A stretch of DNA of 64,000 nt from Bradyrhizobium sp. CSS354 (GTDB lineage Bacteria; Pseudomonadota; Alphaproteobacteria; Rhizobiales; Xanthobacteraceae), in assembly GCF_029051725.1 (NCBI RefSeq), contig NZ_JAACFU010000001.1, forward strand, positions 496,001 to 560,000. Reading direction: 5' to 3'. The translations under genes were made by a program, and so were the position numbers. Shown here piece by piece: positions 54,027 through 62,550 of this stretch; position 1 is the first letter of the stretch, and the number at the start of each line of letters is the position of its first letter. Below the pieces are notes generated by a model. The model saw only the letters and a program-made list of their open reading frames with translations. It did no database searches and was not told where the DNA came from.

Positions 54027-54599
54027 ATGGAAGGCGAGACCTTCCTCTGGCTGATACGGCACGCGCCCGTCGATGGCGTCACGGGGACGATCCATGCAGC
54101 CGAAGCGCCAGCGGATCTCGGCGCTCGCGCGCAGCTGGAGGCGCTGCGCCAGCGCCTGCCGCGGGACGCCGCGAGCTATGCGAGCCCGTCGCGGCGCACG
54201 GTCGAGACGGCCCGCGCGCTGGGTCTCGAGCCGCTGCAGCTGGACGAATTCCGCGAGCAAAATTTTGGTGACTGGACCGGCCGTCGGCATGACGAACTCG
54301 CCGCGACCGGTGGCGAGGCCTATGCACGGTTCTGGAGCGATGCGGCGCGCGGACGGCCGCCGGGCGGCGAGAGCTTTGAGGAACAGGTCGCGCGCGTCCG
54401 GCTGGGGCTGTCAAAGATCGGCGCCGGGGCCGCAACGCTCGTCGTGCATTCCGGCACGATCCGCGCGGCGCTGTGCGTCGCGCTGGATCTGACGCCACAA
54501 GCGGCCCTGCGCTTTGTGATCGATCCGCTGTCGCTGACCCGGATCGACCGGCTCGCGACCGGTTGGCGCGTCGGCTCCGTCAATCAGCCGATGATTTGA
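54027..54599 (+). CDS. cobC: Alpha-ribazole phosphatase (histidine phosphatase family)
   Basis: The enzyme removes a phosphate late in lower-ligand assembly of cobalamin. The 190-residue product has the catalytic LIRHAPVDG (RHG-type) motif at residues 8-16, the phosphate-site Arg in SPSRRTVETA near residue 55, and the second His in VVHSGTIRAAL near residue 140. The ATG at 54027 follows GGAG; an upstream in-frame start at 53976 is rejected. It is divergent from the TonB receptor and stops one base from cobT on the other strand. The symbol follows Salmonella usage; in Pseudomonas naming cobC is another gene. Confidence 0.82.
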   Translation: MEGETFLWLIRHAPVDGVTGTIHAAEAPADLGARAQLEALRQRLPRDAASYASPSRRTVETARALGLEPLQLDEFREQNFGDWTGRRHDELAATGGEAYARFWSDAARGRPPGGESFEEQVARVRLGLSKIGAGAATLVVHSGTIRAALCVALDLTPQAALRFVIDPLSLTRIDRLATGWRVGSVNQPMI

Positions 54600-55652
54600 T
54601 CAGGCCGGACGATCCGGCACATTGGCCTGCGCAAAGGTCGCCATGCCGTTGTGGAGCGCACACGCCGACCGCACCAGCGGCAGCGCGATGGCCGCGCCCG
54701 ATCCTTCGCCGAGCCTGAGATCGAGGCTGATCAACGGCTGCACATTCAGCGCGCGAAGCACCAGCCGATGCCCCTGCTCGGCGGACTGGTGCGAGGCCAG
54801 CAGGAACGGCTGGCACGACGGGTTGAGCCGCGCCGCCGCCAGCGCCGCCACCGACACGATGAAGCCGTCGATCAGCACGGGGATGCGGGCTTGCGCGGCG
54901 GCAATGATGGCGCCGCAGATGACCGCGATCTCGAGACCGCCGACGGCGCACAGGATCTTTTCGGGCGAAGCGCCTGCAATGGCATGGCGTGCGATTGCAG
55001 CATCGATCACCCGCGCCTTGTGCGCACGGCCGGCCGCGTCGATGCCGGTGCCGCTGCCCGCGATCTCCGCGGCGCTCACGCCGAGCAAGCCGGCCGCGAT
55101 CGCCGCCGATGTCGTGGTGTTGCCGATGCCCATCTCGCCGAAGATCAGAAGATCGGGCTGCCCGGCCTGTGCGCGCGTCACCGCACGTCTGCCGGCTTCG
55201 AAGGCGAATGCCAGCTCTGCGGGGGTGAGCGCAGCTTCGATGCTGAAATCGCGCGTGCCGCTGCGCGGCTTGTCGGTCACGATTCCGGCCATCTCCTGCT
55301 GCGCCAGCGTGCCGGCATCGACGACCTCCAGGCTGGACCCCAGCTCACGCGCGAGCACCGAGATCGCGGCGCCGCCGGAGGCGAAATTCGCCAGCATCGC
55401 GATGGTCACTTCTTGCGGATAGGCCGAGACGCCCTGCGCGACGATGCCGTGATCGCCGGCAAAGATGATGATCGGCACCCGCGCCGCGCGCGGCTGCTCG
55501 GTTGCTTGCAGGCCGGCAAGCTCGATCGCGAGCTGCTCGAGCCGGCCGAGCGCGCCGGTCGGTTTCGTCAGTTGCGCCTGCCGCGCCACCGCCGCCTCGC
55601 GGTGGACTGCGGAGATATCCGGGCATTGTTGGGTGACCCATTCGGGGAGCAT
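54600..55652 (-). CDS. cobT: Nicotinate-nucleotide-dimethylbenzimidazole phosphoribosyltransferase
   Basis: The enzyme transfers phosphoribose from nicotinate mononucleotide to 5,6-dimethylbenzimidazole, giving alpha-ribazole phosphate for the cobalamin lower ligand. The 350-residue product has the family's FAGDHGIVAQGVSAYP near residue 68 and the repeated Gly-rich GEMGIGNTTT near residue 170. It ends a minus-strand unit with cobF (15-base gap) and the cobalt permease, downstream of a cobalamin riboswitch. The same enzyme is called CobU in Pseudomonas denitrificans. Confidence 0.92.
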   Translation of the reverse strand: MLPEWVTQQCPDISAVHREAAVARQAQLTKPTGALGRLEQLAIELAGLQATEQPRAARVPIIIFAGDHGIVAQGVSAYPQEVTIAMLANFASGGAAISVLARELGSSLEVVDAGTLAQQEMAGIVTDKPRSGTRDFSIEAALTPAELAFAFEAGRRAVTRAQAGQPDLLIFGEMGIGNTTTSAAIAAGLLGVSAAEIAGSGTGIDAAGRAHKARVIDAAIARHAIAGASPEKILCAVGGLEIAVICGAIIAAAQARIPVLIDGFIVSVAALAAARLNPSCQPFLLASHQSAEQGHRLVLRALNVQPLISLDLRLGEGSGAAIALPLVRSACALHNGMATFAQANVPDRPA

Positions 55653-55667
55653 GCTGCCTCGCTTGCC

Positions 55668-56417
55668 TCACGGCCTGCGCTTGAGGATGTAATTGTCCAT
55701 GATCCAGCCGTGCCGTTCGCGCGCCTCTTGCCGCACCGCGACGATACGCGGGCCGATCTCGGCCAGCGCGCCGGACATGACGATCTGATCGGGCATGCCG
55801 AGATAGGCACCCCACCAGATCTGCAGGCCCGCCGGATCGAGCGACTGGAACGCCGTGCCGCCGTCGAGCATCACCACCACAGTATCGACACCTTGGGGCC
55901 AACCGCCATCGCGCAAGCGGCGGCCAGTCGTGACCAGGAAGGGCTCGCCGATGTCGTTGAGCGGCAGCGCATGCGCCGCGCACAGCGCCTGGATCGAGGT
56001 GATCCCGGGCACGACCTCGATCTTTGGCGAGGGATTGAGCCGCCGCGCAATGCGCAGCGAGGAATCATAAAGCGAGGGATCGCCCCAGATCAGCAGCGCG
56101 ACCTTGCCCTCGCCTTCGAGACGATCTGCGATCGTCTGCGACCAGGCCGCGGCGACGGCATCGTGCCAATCGTCCACGCCCTTGCGATAATCCGCTTCAG
56201 CGGCGTCGCGCACGGGCAGATCGAACTCGGCAACGCGCGTCTTATCGCTAGTGAGCACATCTGCGCAGATCGTCCGCCTGAGATCGGCGAGGTCGGACTT
56301 GGCCGTCCCCTTGCGCGGGATCAGGACGAGGTCAGCCGCGTTGATGGCAGTAATCGCGGCGCGCGTGAGCTGCTCGGGATTGCCGCAACCGATGCCTATC
56401 AGGGAGAGCGTGAACAT
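55668..56417 (-). CDS. cobF: Precorrin-6A synthase (deacetylating)
   Basis: The 249-residue SAM-dependent methyltransferase methylates C1 of precorrin-5 and releases acetate, giving precorrin-6A in the aerobic pathway. It begins with the tetrapyrrole-methylase GIGCGNPEQLT and has ALLIWGDPSLYDSS near residue 110, the D-P-S-x-Y pattern typical of this class. Presence of CobF marks the oxygen-dependent route. It is the middle gene between the cobalt permease (45-base gap) and cobT. Confidence 0.9.
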   Translation of the reverse strand: MFTLSLIGIGCGNPEQLTRAAITAINAADLVLIPRKGTAKSDLADLRRTICADVLTSDKTRVAEFDLPVRDAAEADYRKGVDDWHDAVAAAWSQTIADRLEGEGKVALLIWGDPSLYDSSLRIARRLNPSPKIEVVPGITSIQALCAAHALPLNDIGEPFLVTTGRRLRDGGWPQGVDTVVVMLDGGTAFQSLDPAGLQIWWGAYLGMPDQIVMSGALAEIGPRIVAVRQEARERHGWIMDNYILKRRP

Positions 56418-56462
56418 CGTGCCCGCGAAGGGCGGCCATAGCGACCGCCCATTCGCTTGTCT

Positions 56463-57140
56463 CTAGGCCGCGTTGTGCAAACGCGGCGTGACGAGGCCGG
56501 ACGCGGTGACGCCGCGCAATGACTTCGCCAGCGCCAGCACGCCGAGATCGGCGAGCGGCTCGATCACGATGACCAGCGCATAGGACACCGCGAACGTCGC
56601 GATGTTGGCGAGGTTGGTCGCACCGAAGCCCGATCCATAAAGCGCCCAGAACGCCACCCAGGCGATGACGCCGGCCTGGTACGTCGTCGAAAGTGCCAGC
56701 GCCTGGCGGTACTTCAGATCGACATAGGCGGTGTTGCTCGAGATGATCCGCGTGGCGATCGCCTGGATCCCGAATAGCGGCACCAGCAGCGTGGTGACGT
56801 TCATGCCGTATTGCGGCAGGTCGGGCGGCTCGAAGAAGACGCCCTGGAATAGCAGGCCGAACGCGAGGCCGAAGGCCGCGGGCGCCGCGCCAAACAGCAG
56901 GAACAAGGTCGAGCCGAGGATGAAGTGCACTTCGGACACGCCGACCGGGAAGTGCGGCAGGATCTCGAAGAAGACGAATACGAGAGCCGTGGTGGCGAGC
57001 GTGCGCGCCGCGAACGACGTGATGCCCTGCTCGCGCACGGTCTCGACCGCGAGCTTCAAGGCAACGCCGCCAACGGCGATGCCGGTTGCGTAACTCAGCA
57101 CGAGCTTGGCGTCCGAGACTAGTCCGGGTTCGATATGCAT
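56463..57140 (-). CDS. cbiM: CbiM-like cobalt/nickel ECF transporter permease
   Basis: The 225-residue membrane protein has about six to seven membrane segments and the metal-binding N-terminus Met1-His2 (MHIEPG). His72 in SEVHFILGS corresponds to the His that completes the site in CbiM and NikM. Together these support uptake of Co2+ for corrin synthesis. CbiN, CbiQ and CbiO partners are not visible in the window, which is odd for an energy-coupling-factor transporter. A cobalamin riboswitch precedes it, and AAGGAT sits just before the ATG. It is followed by cobF and cobT. Confidence 0.85.
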   Translation of the reverse strand: MHIEPGLVSDAKLVLSYATGIAVGGVALKLAVETVREQGITSFAARTLATTALVFVFFEILPHFPVGVSEVHFILGSTLFLLFGAAPAAFGLAFGLLFQGVFFEPPDLPQYGMNVTTLLVPLFGIQAIATRIISSNTAYVDLKYRQALALSTTYQAGVIAWVAFWALYGSGFGATNLANIATFAVSYALVIVIEPLADLGVLALAKSLRGVTASGLVTPRLHNAA

Positions 57141-57190
57141 GGCTCAGATCCTTCTTGCCGTCACACCCGACGGCCTTGGCCTCAAAACGT

Positions 57191-57390
57191 ACACGGCCGG
57201 TCTCCTGGCTCGCGGTTCACTGGGAATCTCCGGCCTTCCCGAACCTTGCGGCCCAGTGGCTGATCGAAGTCCCTCACCGCTTACAGTCGCGGGGGCGGCT
57301 GGGGTTTGGGCGCCGCAACTGGGTCCGCCCATCCCCATTCCCGATTATGCTCCGGCGCTTTGCGCCGCGTCGAGCACCATGCCTCTCCTG
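57191..57390 (-). promoter_or_regulatory. Cobalamin riboswitch upstream of cbiM-cobF-cobT
   Basis: On the minus strand this region has GGTGC, ATCGGGAATGGGG, the core GCCCCCGCGACTGTAAGCGG, the GCCACTGGG element and the 3' box AGCCAGGAGACCGGCC at its right-hand functional end. The core reads CCGCGACTGTAAG instead of CCGCAACTGTAAG, a tolerated variant. Only about 50 bases separate the box from the cbiM ATG, so control at ribosome access is likely. Ends are approximate. Confidence 0.9.
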
Positions 57391-57441
57391 TGTGCCCCTT
57401 TCGCCAGCCGGGCGTCAAGGGGTGAAGGGCGGCCGAGAGCG

Positions 57442-58173
57442 TCATGACGGATAATCCCCCGCCAGCGCGCCGAACAGGATGACGGCCGCCGTGGAGGCCG
57501 CTCCGCCCCGCGCAAGCTGCTCGGCAAGTTCCGAAATGGTGGTGCGAACCAACCGCTCGTCGGGACGGCCGAGCGATTCGGCAAACAGCGCCGGCGTGGT
57601 TGGGGCGAGGCCGTGCTCGATCAATTTGGCGACCAACGCCGGAAACGTCCGCCGGCCCATATAGACCACGGTCGTCGCCTCGGGATCGGCCAGCGCTGCC
57701 CAATTGAGGTCTGGCGGCAGCTCGCCGGTGACGTCCGCGCCCGTGATGAACTGCACCCGCCGCGAGGTATGGCGCCGGGTCAGTGGAATGCCGGCCTGGG
57801 CCGCAGCGACACAGGCCGTGGTGACGCCCGGAATGATCTCATAGCCAATGCCCGCTTCACGCAGCGTCTCGAGCTCCTCCTCGAGCCGGCCAAAGATGCC
57901 GGCATCGCCCGACTTCAATCGCACCACGCGCGCGCCTGTTACGGCATAGTCGACCAGCAGGCGGTTGACATGGTGCTGCTTGGTCGAGGCCCGTCCCGCC
58001 CGCTTTCCCACTGCAACAAGATTGGCGCCCGGCCGGGCCAGATCGAGGATCGCGCCCGAAGCAAGATCGTCATAGAGCACGACGTCGGCCTCGCGCAGCC
58101 GCGCGGCACCCTTGAGCGTGAGGAGCTCGGGATCGCCGGGGCCGGCGGAGACGAAGGACACAAAACCGCTCAC
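57442..58173 (-). CDS. cobA: Uroporphyrinogen-III C-methyltransferase
   Basis: The enzyme adds methyl groups at C2 and C7 of uroporphyrinogen III to make precorrin-2, the first committed step to cobalamin. The 243-residue product has the SAM-site GPGDPELLTLKGAARL near residues 11-26, VVRLKSGDAGIFGR near residue 85 and PGVTTACVAAAQAGIPLT near residue 110. The start is a GTG at 58173 overlapping the cobB stop, three bases after a strong GGAGGA. A longer in-frame reading to 58611 lies wholly inside cobB. It ends the cobL-E-M-B-A unit. Confidence 0.92.
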   Translation of the reverse strand: MSGFVSFVSAGPGDPELLTLKGAARLREADVVLYDDLASGAILDLARPGANLVAVGKRAGRASTKQHHVNRLLVDYAVTGARVVRLKSGDAGIFGRLEEELETLREAGIGYEIIPGVTTACVAAAQAGIPLTRRHTSRRVQFITGADVTGELPPDLNWAALADPEATTVVYMGRRTFPALVAKLIEHGLAPTTPALFAESLGRPDERLVRTTISELAEQLARGGAASTAAVILFGALAGDYPS

Positions 58174-59480
58174 CGGTCCTCCGCGATCAGATGGAAGAAC
58201 GTGCCAGTGGCTTGTCCCCGCCGCGAGCCGGTCTCGGCGATGACCGCGCCTGTCGCGTCGTGCACGACCGCCAGCGGCGTGTCGGGCTGCGCGAGGATCG
58301 TCGAATAGTGGAATTCGTGGCCACGCAGGCGTGCACCGGCTTGATGACCCGGCATCGGCGTGGCGAGTTCGGCTAGACGATAGCCCAGATGCATGCGGCG
58401 CTTGGCAAAGCTCGTCTCCAGGCCGAGCAGGCCCGTCATCTCGTGGCGGATGCCGTCGGCGTCGGTCAACGCGGTGCCCAGTACCATATAGCCTCCGCAT
58501 TCGCCGTGCACCGGGCGCGTTTCGGCGAAGCCGCGCAATCCGCTGTGGAAGCGCGCATTGGCCGCGATCTTGCCGGCATGCAGCTCGGGATAGCCGCCCG
58601 GCAGCCAGCACACATCGGCGCCCGGATCAGGGCTCTCGTCAGCCAGCGGCGAGAATGTCGATATCTCCGCACCCGCCGCGCGCCACGCTTCCAGCATATG
58701 CGGATAAACGAAGGAGAACGCGGCGTCACGGGCGAGCGCAATGCGCTGGCCGGGCGGCGTCACGTTGACGTGGCTCGCGGCAGGTTGCGGCGACCAGGTG
58801 GCAGCCGATTGCAGCACCGCATCGAGATCGACATGTTCGGCGACGAAGCGCGCGGCCTCGTCAATCAGCTTGCCGATCTCCGCCTGCTCCTCGGCCTGGA
58901 CCAGCCCGAGATGCCGCTTCGGCAGGCTGATCTCGGCATGGCGCGGCAGCGCGCCGAACACGGCGATGCCGGCATCCAGCAGCGCACGCCGCACGAGAGC
59001 TTCGTGGCGCGGGCTCGCAACGCGATTGAGCACGACGCCTGCAAGGCGGACGCCGGGACGGTAGTCGCGCAGGCCCGCGGCGATCGCCGCCGCCGTTTGT
59101 GCCTGTCCCGAGGGATCGATCACCAGCAGCACCGGCCAGTCCAGCATCTCTGCAATGTCGGCGGTCGCCCCGGTGCCGCAGACGCCTCGCGCGGCCACGC
59201 CGTCGAACAAGCCCATCGAGCCTTCGGCCAGCACGACATCGGCGTCAATGCCGCGACTGACGAGATGCGAGATTGTCCCGCGATCCATCGCCCAGCTGTC
59301 GACGTTGACCGAGGCGCGTCCGGTCGCGGCTGCATGAAACGCGGGATCGATGTAATCGGGGCCGCTCTTGAAGCACTGCACCCGCAATCCGCTGTTGCGC
59401 CAGGCGCGGGCGAGCGCCAGCGTCAGCGTGGTCTTGCCGACGCCGGAGGCCGGCGCGGAGATGACGAGCCCTGCCGCCAT
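58170..59480 (-). CDS. cobB: Hydrogenobyrinic acid a,c-diamide synthase
   Basis: The 436-residue enzyme amidates the a and c side chains of the corrin ring with glutamine and ATP. The N-terminal P-loop SAPASGVGKTT lies at residues 8-18. The C-terminal class I glutaminase domain has CWLPGGYPELHA and the nucleophile in HGECGGYMV. The aerobic cobalt-late route implied by cobF means the substrate is hydrogenobyrinic acid rather than cobyrinic acid. The ATG at 59480 overlaps the cobM stop; a GTG three bases upstream is possible. Confidence 0.92.
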   Translation of the reverse strand: MAAGLVISAPASGVGKTTLTLALARAWRNSGLRVQCFKSGPDYIDPAFHAAATGRASVNVDSWAMDRGTISHLVSRGIDADVVLAEGSMGLFDGVAARGVCGTGATADIAEMLDWPVLLVIDPSGQAQTAAAIAAGLRDYRPGVRLAGVVLNRVASPRHEALVRRALLDAGIAVFGALPRHAEISLPKRHLGLVQAEEQAEIGKLIDEAARFVAEHVDLDAVLQSAATWSPQPAASHVNVTPPGQRIALARDAAFSFVYPHMLEAWRAAGAEISTFSPLADESPDPGADVCWLPGGYPELHAGKIAANARFHSGLRGFAETRPVHGECGGYMVLGTALTDADGIRHEMTGLLGLETSFAKRRMHLGYRLAELATPMPGHQAGARLRGHEFHYSTILAQPDTPLAVVHDATGAVIAETGSRRGQATGTFFHLIAEDR

Positions 59481-60262
59481 CACGACACCTCCGGAAAGCG
59501 CGGCTCGGCGCCGACCGGCCGATAGCGGCGGTCATAGTCGGCGGCATAGAGACGGCTCTCGGAAAAATCCGCCGCGCTCAGAGTCTTGCCGACCAGGATA
59601 AGCGCGGTGCGCTCCATCTCGGCTCCGACAGCAGCGTCGAGTGTTGCGAGCGTGGCGCGGACGATGCGCTGCTCAGGCCAGCTCGCACGCCAGACGACCG
59701 CAACCGGGCAGTCCGCGCCGTAATGCGGCGTCAGCTCGGCGACGATCTTCTCGAGCAGATGGATCGACAGATGGATCGCGAGCACCGCGCCGGTGGCAGC
59801 GAAGGCGGCGAGCTTCTCGCCTTCCGGCATCGCGCTGGCGCGGCCCGGCGTGCGCGTCAGCACCACCGTCTGGGCAAGGCCGGGCAGCGTCAGCTCGGCC
59901 TCCAGCGCAGCCGCGGCGGCCGAGAAGGAGGGAACGCCCGGCGTGACCGTGTAGGGAATGTCGAGCGCGCGCAGGCGGCGGAGCTGCTCACCCATCGCCG
60001 ACCAGATCGAGAGATCGCCGGAATGCAGCCGCGCGACGTCCTTGCCGCCGGCATGCGCGGCGGCGATCTCCGCGACGATTTCGTCGAGCGACAGCGGCGC
60101 GGTGTTGACGATCCGCGCACCGGGCGGGCAATGCGCCAGCGCGCCTTCGGGGACAAGCGAGCCGGCATAGAGACAGACCGGACAGGCGGCGATCAGGTCG
60201 CGGCCGCGCAATGTCAGCAAGTCAGGGGCACCGGGCCCTGCGCCGATGAAATGCACCGTCAT
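59480..60262 (-). CDS. cobM: Precorrin-4 C11-methyltransferase
   Basis: This 260-residue SAM-dependent methyltransferase methylates C11 of precorrin-4. The start [20 protein letters not shown] is diagnostic of the family. [18 protein letters not shown] lies near residue 77 and [15 protein letters not shown] near residue 105. The ATG at 60262 overlaps the cobE stop, and the longer in-frame reading to 60475 lies inside cobE. It is one of five translationally coupled genes. Confidence 0.92.
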   Translation of the reverse strand: MTVHFIGAGPGAPDLLTLRGRDLIAACPVCLYAGSLVPEGALAHCPPGARIVNTAPLSLDEIVAEIAAAHAGGKDVARLHSGDLSIWSAMGEQLRRLRALDIPYTVTPGVPSFSAAAAALEAELTLPGLAQTVVLTRTPGRASAMPEGEKLAAFAATGAVLAIHLSIHLLEKIVAELTPHYGADCPVAVVWRASWPEQRIVRATLATLDAAVGAEMERTALILVGKTLSAADFSESRLYAADYDRRYRPVGAEPRFPEVS

Positions 60263-60627
60263 GCGCCGTCCCCTTCCGCAATTGCCGCGGTCGCGGTGCG
60301 ATCCTGCGAGACCACCCGCGTCGCAATCAATCGCGCGCGCGATCCAGCTGCCGCGAGCGCCGCCGCTTCGGCGACCGATCCCGTCCCGAATTTTTCCGCG
60401 ACGAATTTTGACTGGGTCGGCGTGTCGATGCCGGCCAGCATTTCGGCGGGGACCGCCTTGATCGGCACGCCGCATTCGCGCGCAAGCTGCTTCAGCACTT
60501 CCGCGTCCGCCTTGTCGCTGACCGTCGCCACCGCTGCAAGGCCTTCGGGACCACCGGCTGCCAGAAGCGCCTCACGCAGCGAGGCCAGCGTGACATCCTT
60601 TTTGAATCCAAGTCCGGCGACCTTCAT
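60259..60627 (-). CDS. cobE: Cobalamin biosynthesis protein CobE (CbiG C-terminal-like)
   Basis: The 122-residue protein matches CobE, the equivalent of the C-terminal part of CbiG, starting [14 protein letters not shown] and containing [16 protein letters not shown] sequence ([16 protein letters not shown]) near residue 40 and the [21 protein letters not shown] region near 75-95. In aerobic organisms its exact activity is not settled. The ATG at 60627 overlaps the cobL stop (ATGA). Confidence 0.88.
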   Translation of the reverse strand: MKVAGLGFKKDVTLASLREALLAAGGPEGLAAVATVSDKADAEVLKQLARECGVPIKAVPAEMLAGIDTPTQSKFVAEKFGTGSVAEAAALAAAGSRARLIATRVVSQDRTATAAIAEGDGA

Positions 60628-61805
60628 CGGACCGCGCTCCATTGCACCACCGGCCGCGCCGCCTGCCAGGAGCGGTAGCGGCCGAGCGGAGTGGCATGTG
60701 CAATCTCGACCCGCATCAGTTCGCCGCCATGGTGCTGGTGCAGCTCGCCAAGCAGCGCTTCCGTCTCCAGCGTCACCGCATGCGCTACGAGTCGCGTTCC
60801 GGATGCGAGCCGCGACCAGATGGCGTCGAACATCGCGATGTCGAGACCGCCGCCGATGAAGACGGCGTCAGGTGCGCCCAGCGCAGCAAGGACTTCAGGC
60901 GCTTCACCTGTAATGATGGTGATCCGATGTGCCAACCCGAACGCAGCCGCGTTGCTGCGGATATTCGCGGCGCGATCCTCGCGCGCTTCGATAGCGATCG
61001 CCGTCCCGCCGCACAGCGCCCACTCAACCGAGATCGAGCCCGAGCCCGCGCCGATGTCCCACAGCCGTTCACCGGGACGCGGCCCCAGCGCCGAGAGCGC
61101 GAGCGCACGGACCGGACGCTTGGTGATCTGGCCGTCATGGACGAAGAGATCGTCTGATAGTCCCGAGCTGCGGGGAAGACCCTGCGTTCCTCTCGCCTCC
61201 ACGGCCACCGCGACCAGACTTCCGGCAAGATCGCCTGCGAAGCTGTCGGCGCGATGCGCGTTGATACTCTCGCGCGGCCCGCCAAGCGCGGTGAGCGTCC
61301 AGAGTGCCGAAGCGCCCCAACCGCGCGCCGTCAGCCATTTCGCGAGATCGCCTGCCGCCTTCGCGTCGCGCACGAGGCAAATGATGCGTGCACCTTGCGC
61401 CAGATGCGGCACGAGACGCTCGAATGGCGCGGCATGGAGACCAAGACAGCTAATTGCTTCGAGGCGCCAGCCTAGTCGTGCGGCGGCAAGCGAGAAGGTC
61501 GACGGCGCGGAATGCGCAATCCACTCGCCGGCGTCCAGCTTCTCGGCGAGGCTCGCGCCGGCGCCAAACCAGAACGGATCGCCGGAGGCGAGCACCGCCG
61601 TCGGACGGCCGCGGCGGCTTAGCACGATCTCCGCATCGAACGGCACCGGCCAGGGGCGGCCGCGCCCGGTTACTCCGGCAAGTGCAAGATGCCGTTCACC
61701 GCCAAAAACAGTTTCGGCGTCGTCGAGCGCCTTTCGACTTGCTTCCGACAGGCCGGCGAGGCCATCTTCGCCGATACCGATGATGGTCAGCCAGGGATCA
61801 GCCAT
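60624..61805 (-). CDS. cobL: Precorrin-6B C5,15-methyltransferase (decarboxylating)
   Basis: The 393-residue two-domain enzyme methylates C5 and C15 of the corrin ring and decarboxylates the C12 side chain. The N-terminal domain is a tetrapyrrole methylase (LTIIGIGEDGLAGLSEA from residue 6, LASGDPFWFG near 71). The C-terminal domain is a Rossmann methyltransferase with LWDIGAGSGSISVEWA near residue 243. The ATG at 61805 shares bases with the cobK start on the other strand, so the intergenic distance is less than zero. It begins the cobL-E-M-B-A unit. Confidence 0.92.
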   Translation of the reverse strand: MADPWLTIIGIGEDGLAGLSEASRKALDDAETVFGGERHLALAGVTGRGRPWPVPFDAEIVLSRRGRPTAVLASGDPFWFGAGASLAEKLDAGEWIAHSAPSTFSLAAARLGWRLEAISCLGLHAAPFERLVPHLAQGARIICLVRDAKAAGDLAKWLTARGWGASALWTLTALGGPRESINAHRADSFAGDLAGSLVAVAVEARGTQGLPRSSGLSDDLFVHDGQITKRPVRALALSALGPRPGERLWDIGAGSGSISVEWALCGGTAIAIEAREDRAANIRSNAAAFGLAHRITIITGEAPEVLAALGAPDAVFIGGGLDIAMFDAIWSRLASGTRLVAHAVTLETEALLGELHQHHGGELMRVEIAHATPLGRYRSWQAARPVVQWSAVR

Positions 61806-62550
61806 GACGCGCGCCCTCATTCTGGGCGGAACGGCCGACGCGAGCCTGCTCGCGGCGGAGATCGCGCGTGCCGGCATTGACGCCATCTATTCCTATGGCG
61901 GCCGCACCCGCGCGCCCGCCGGTCAGCCGTTGCCGACGCGGATCGGCGGTTTTGGCGGCGTCAGCGGCCTTGCCGATTACATCCGCCGCGAAGAGATCAC
62001 CCATGTGATCGATGCGACGCATCCCTTTGCCGCCGAGATGAGCCGCAATGCGGTCGCGGCATGCGCGGAAACCGGCACGCCGCTGATCGCGCTGGAGCGC
62101 GCGCCGTGGGTGCAAGTGCTCGGCGACAACTGGATCGAAATTCCAGACGTCAACGCCGCGGTCGCCGCACTGCCCGAGGCGCCGGCAAATGTGTTCCTCG
62201 CCATCGGCCGCCAGCACGTCGCACCGTTCGCGACCAAGCCGCAGCACGCCTACACGCTGAGATTCGTCGATCCGCCGGATGCGCCCCTGCCCTTTGCCGC
62301 GGACGTCATCGTGTCGCGTGGGCCCTTCACGCTTGAGGGCGAATTGGAGATGATACGCAAACGCAGCATCACCTGGATCGTCGCCCGCAATTCGGGCGGC
62401 GACGGCGCGCGCGCCAAGATCGACGCAGCCCGCAGGCTCGGCCTGCCCGTGGTCATGATCGCGCGACCGCAACTGCCGGAACGATTGCGGGTCGAGAGCG
62501 CGGCCGAGATCATGCAGTGGCTCGGTCATCGGGCCTGCCTCGGCGCATAG
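61804..62550 (+). CDS. cobK: Precorrin-6A reductase
   Basis: The 248-residue enzyme reduces precorrin-6A with NADPH. It begins MTRALILGGTADASLLA, a typical CobK start, and has HVIDATHPFAAEMSRNA near residue 65 and IVARNSGGDGARAKIDAAR near residue 195. Its ATG overlaps the cobL ATG head to head (CATG). It is the only plus-strand gene among the ring-synthesis genes, and its 3' end overlaps cobJ by 25 bases. Longer in-frame readings upstream overlap cobL and are rejected. Confidence 0.9.
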   Translation: MTRALILGGTADASLLAAEIARAGIDAIYSYGGRTRAPAGQPLPTRIGGFGGVSGLADYIRREEITHVIDATHPFAAEMSRNAVAACAETGTPLIALERAPWVQVLGDNWIEIPDVNAAVAALPEAPANVFLAIGRQHVAPFATKPQHAYTLRFVDPPDAPLPFAADVIVSRGPFTLEGELEMIRKRSITWIVARNSGGDGARAKIDAARRLGLPVVMIARPQLPERLRVESAAEIMQWLGHRACLGA

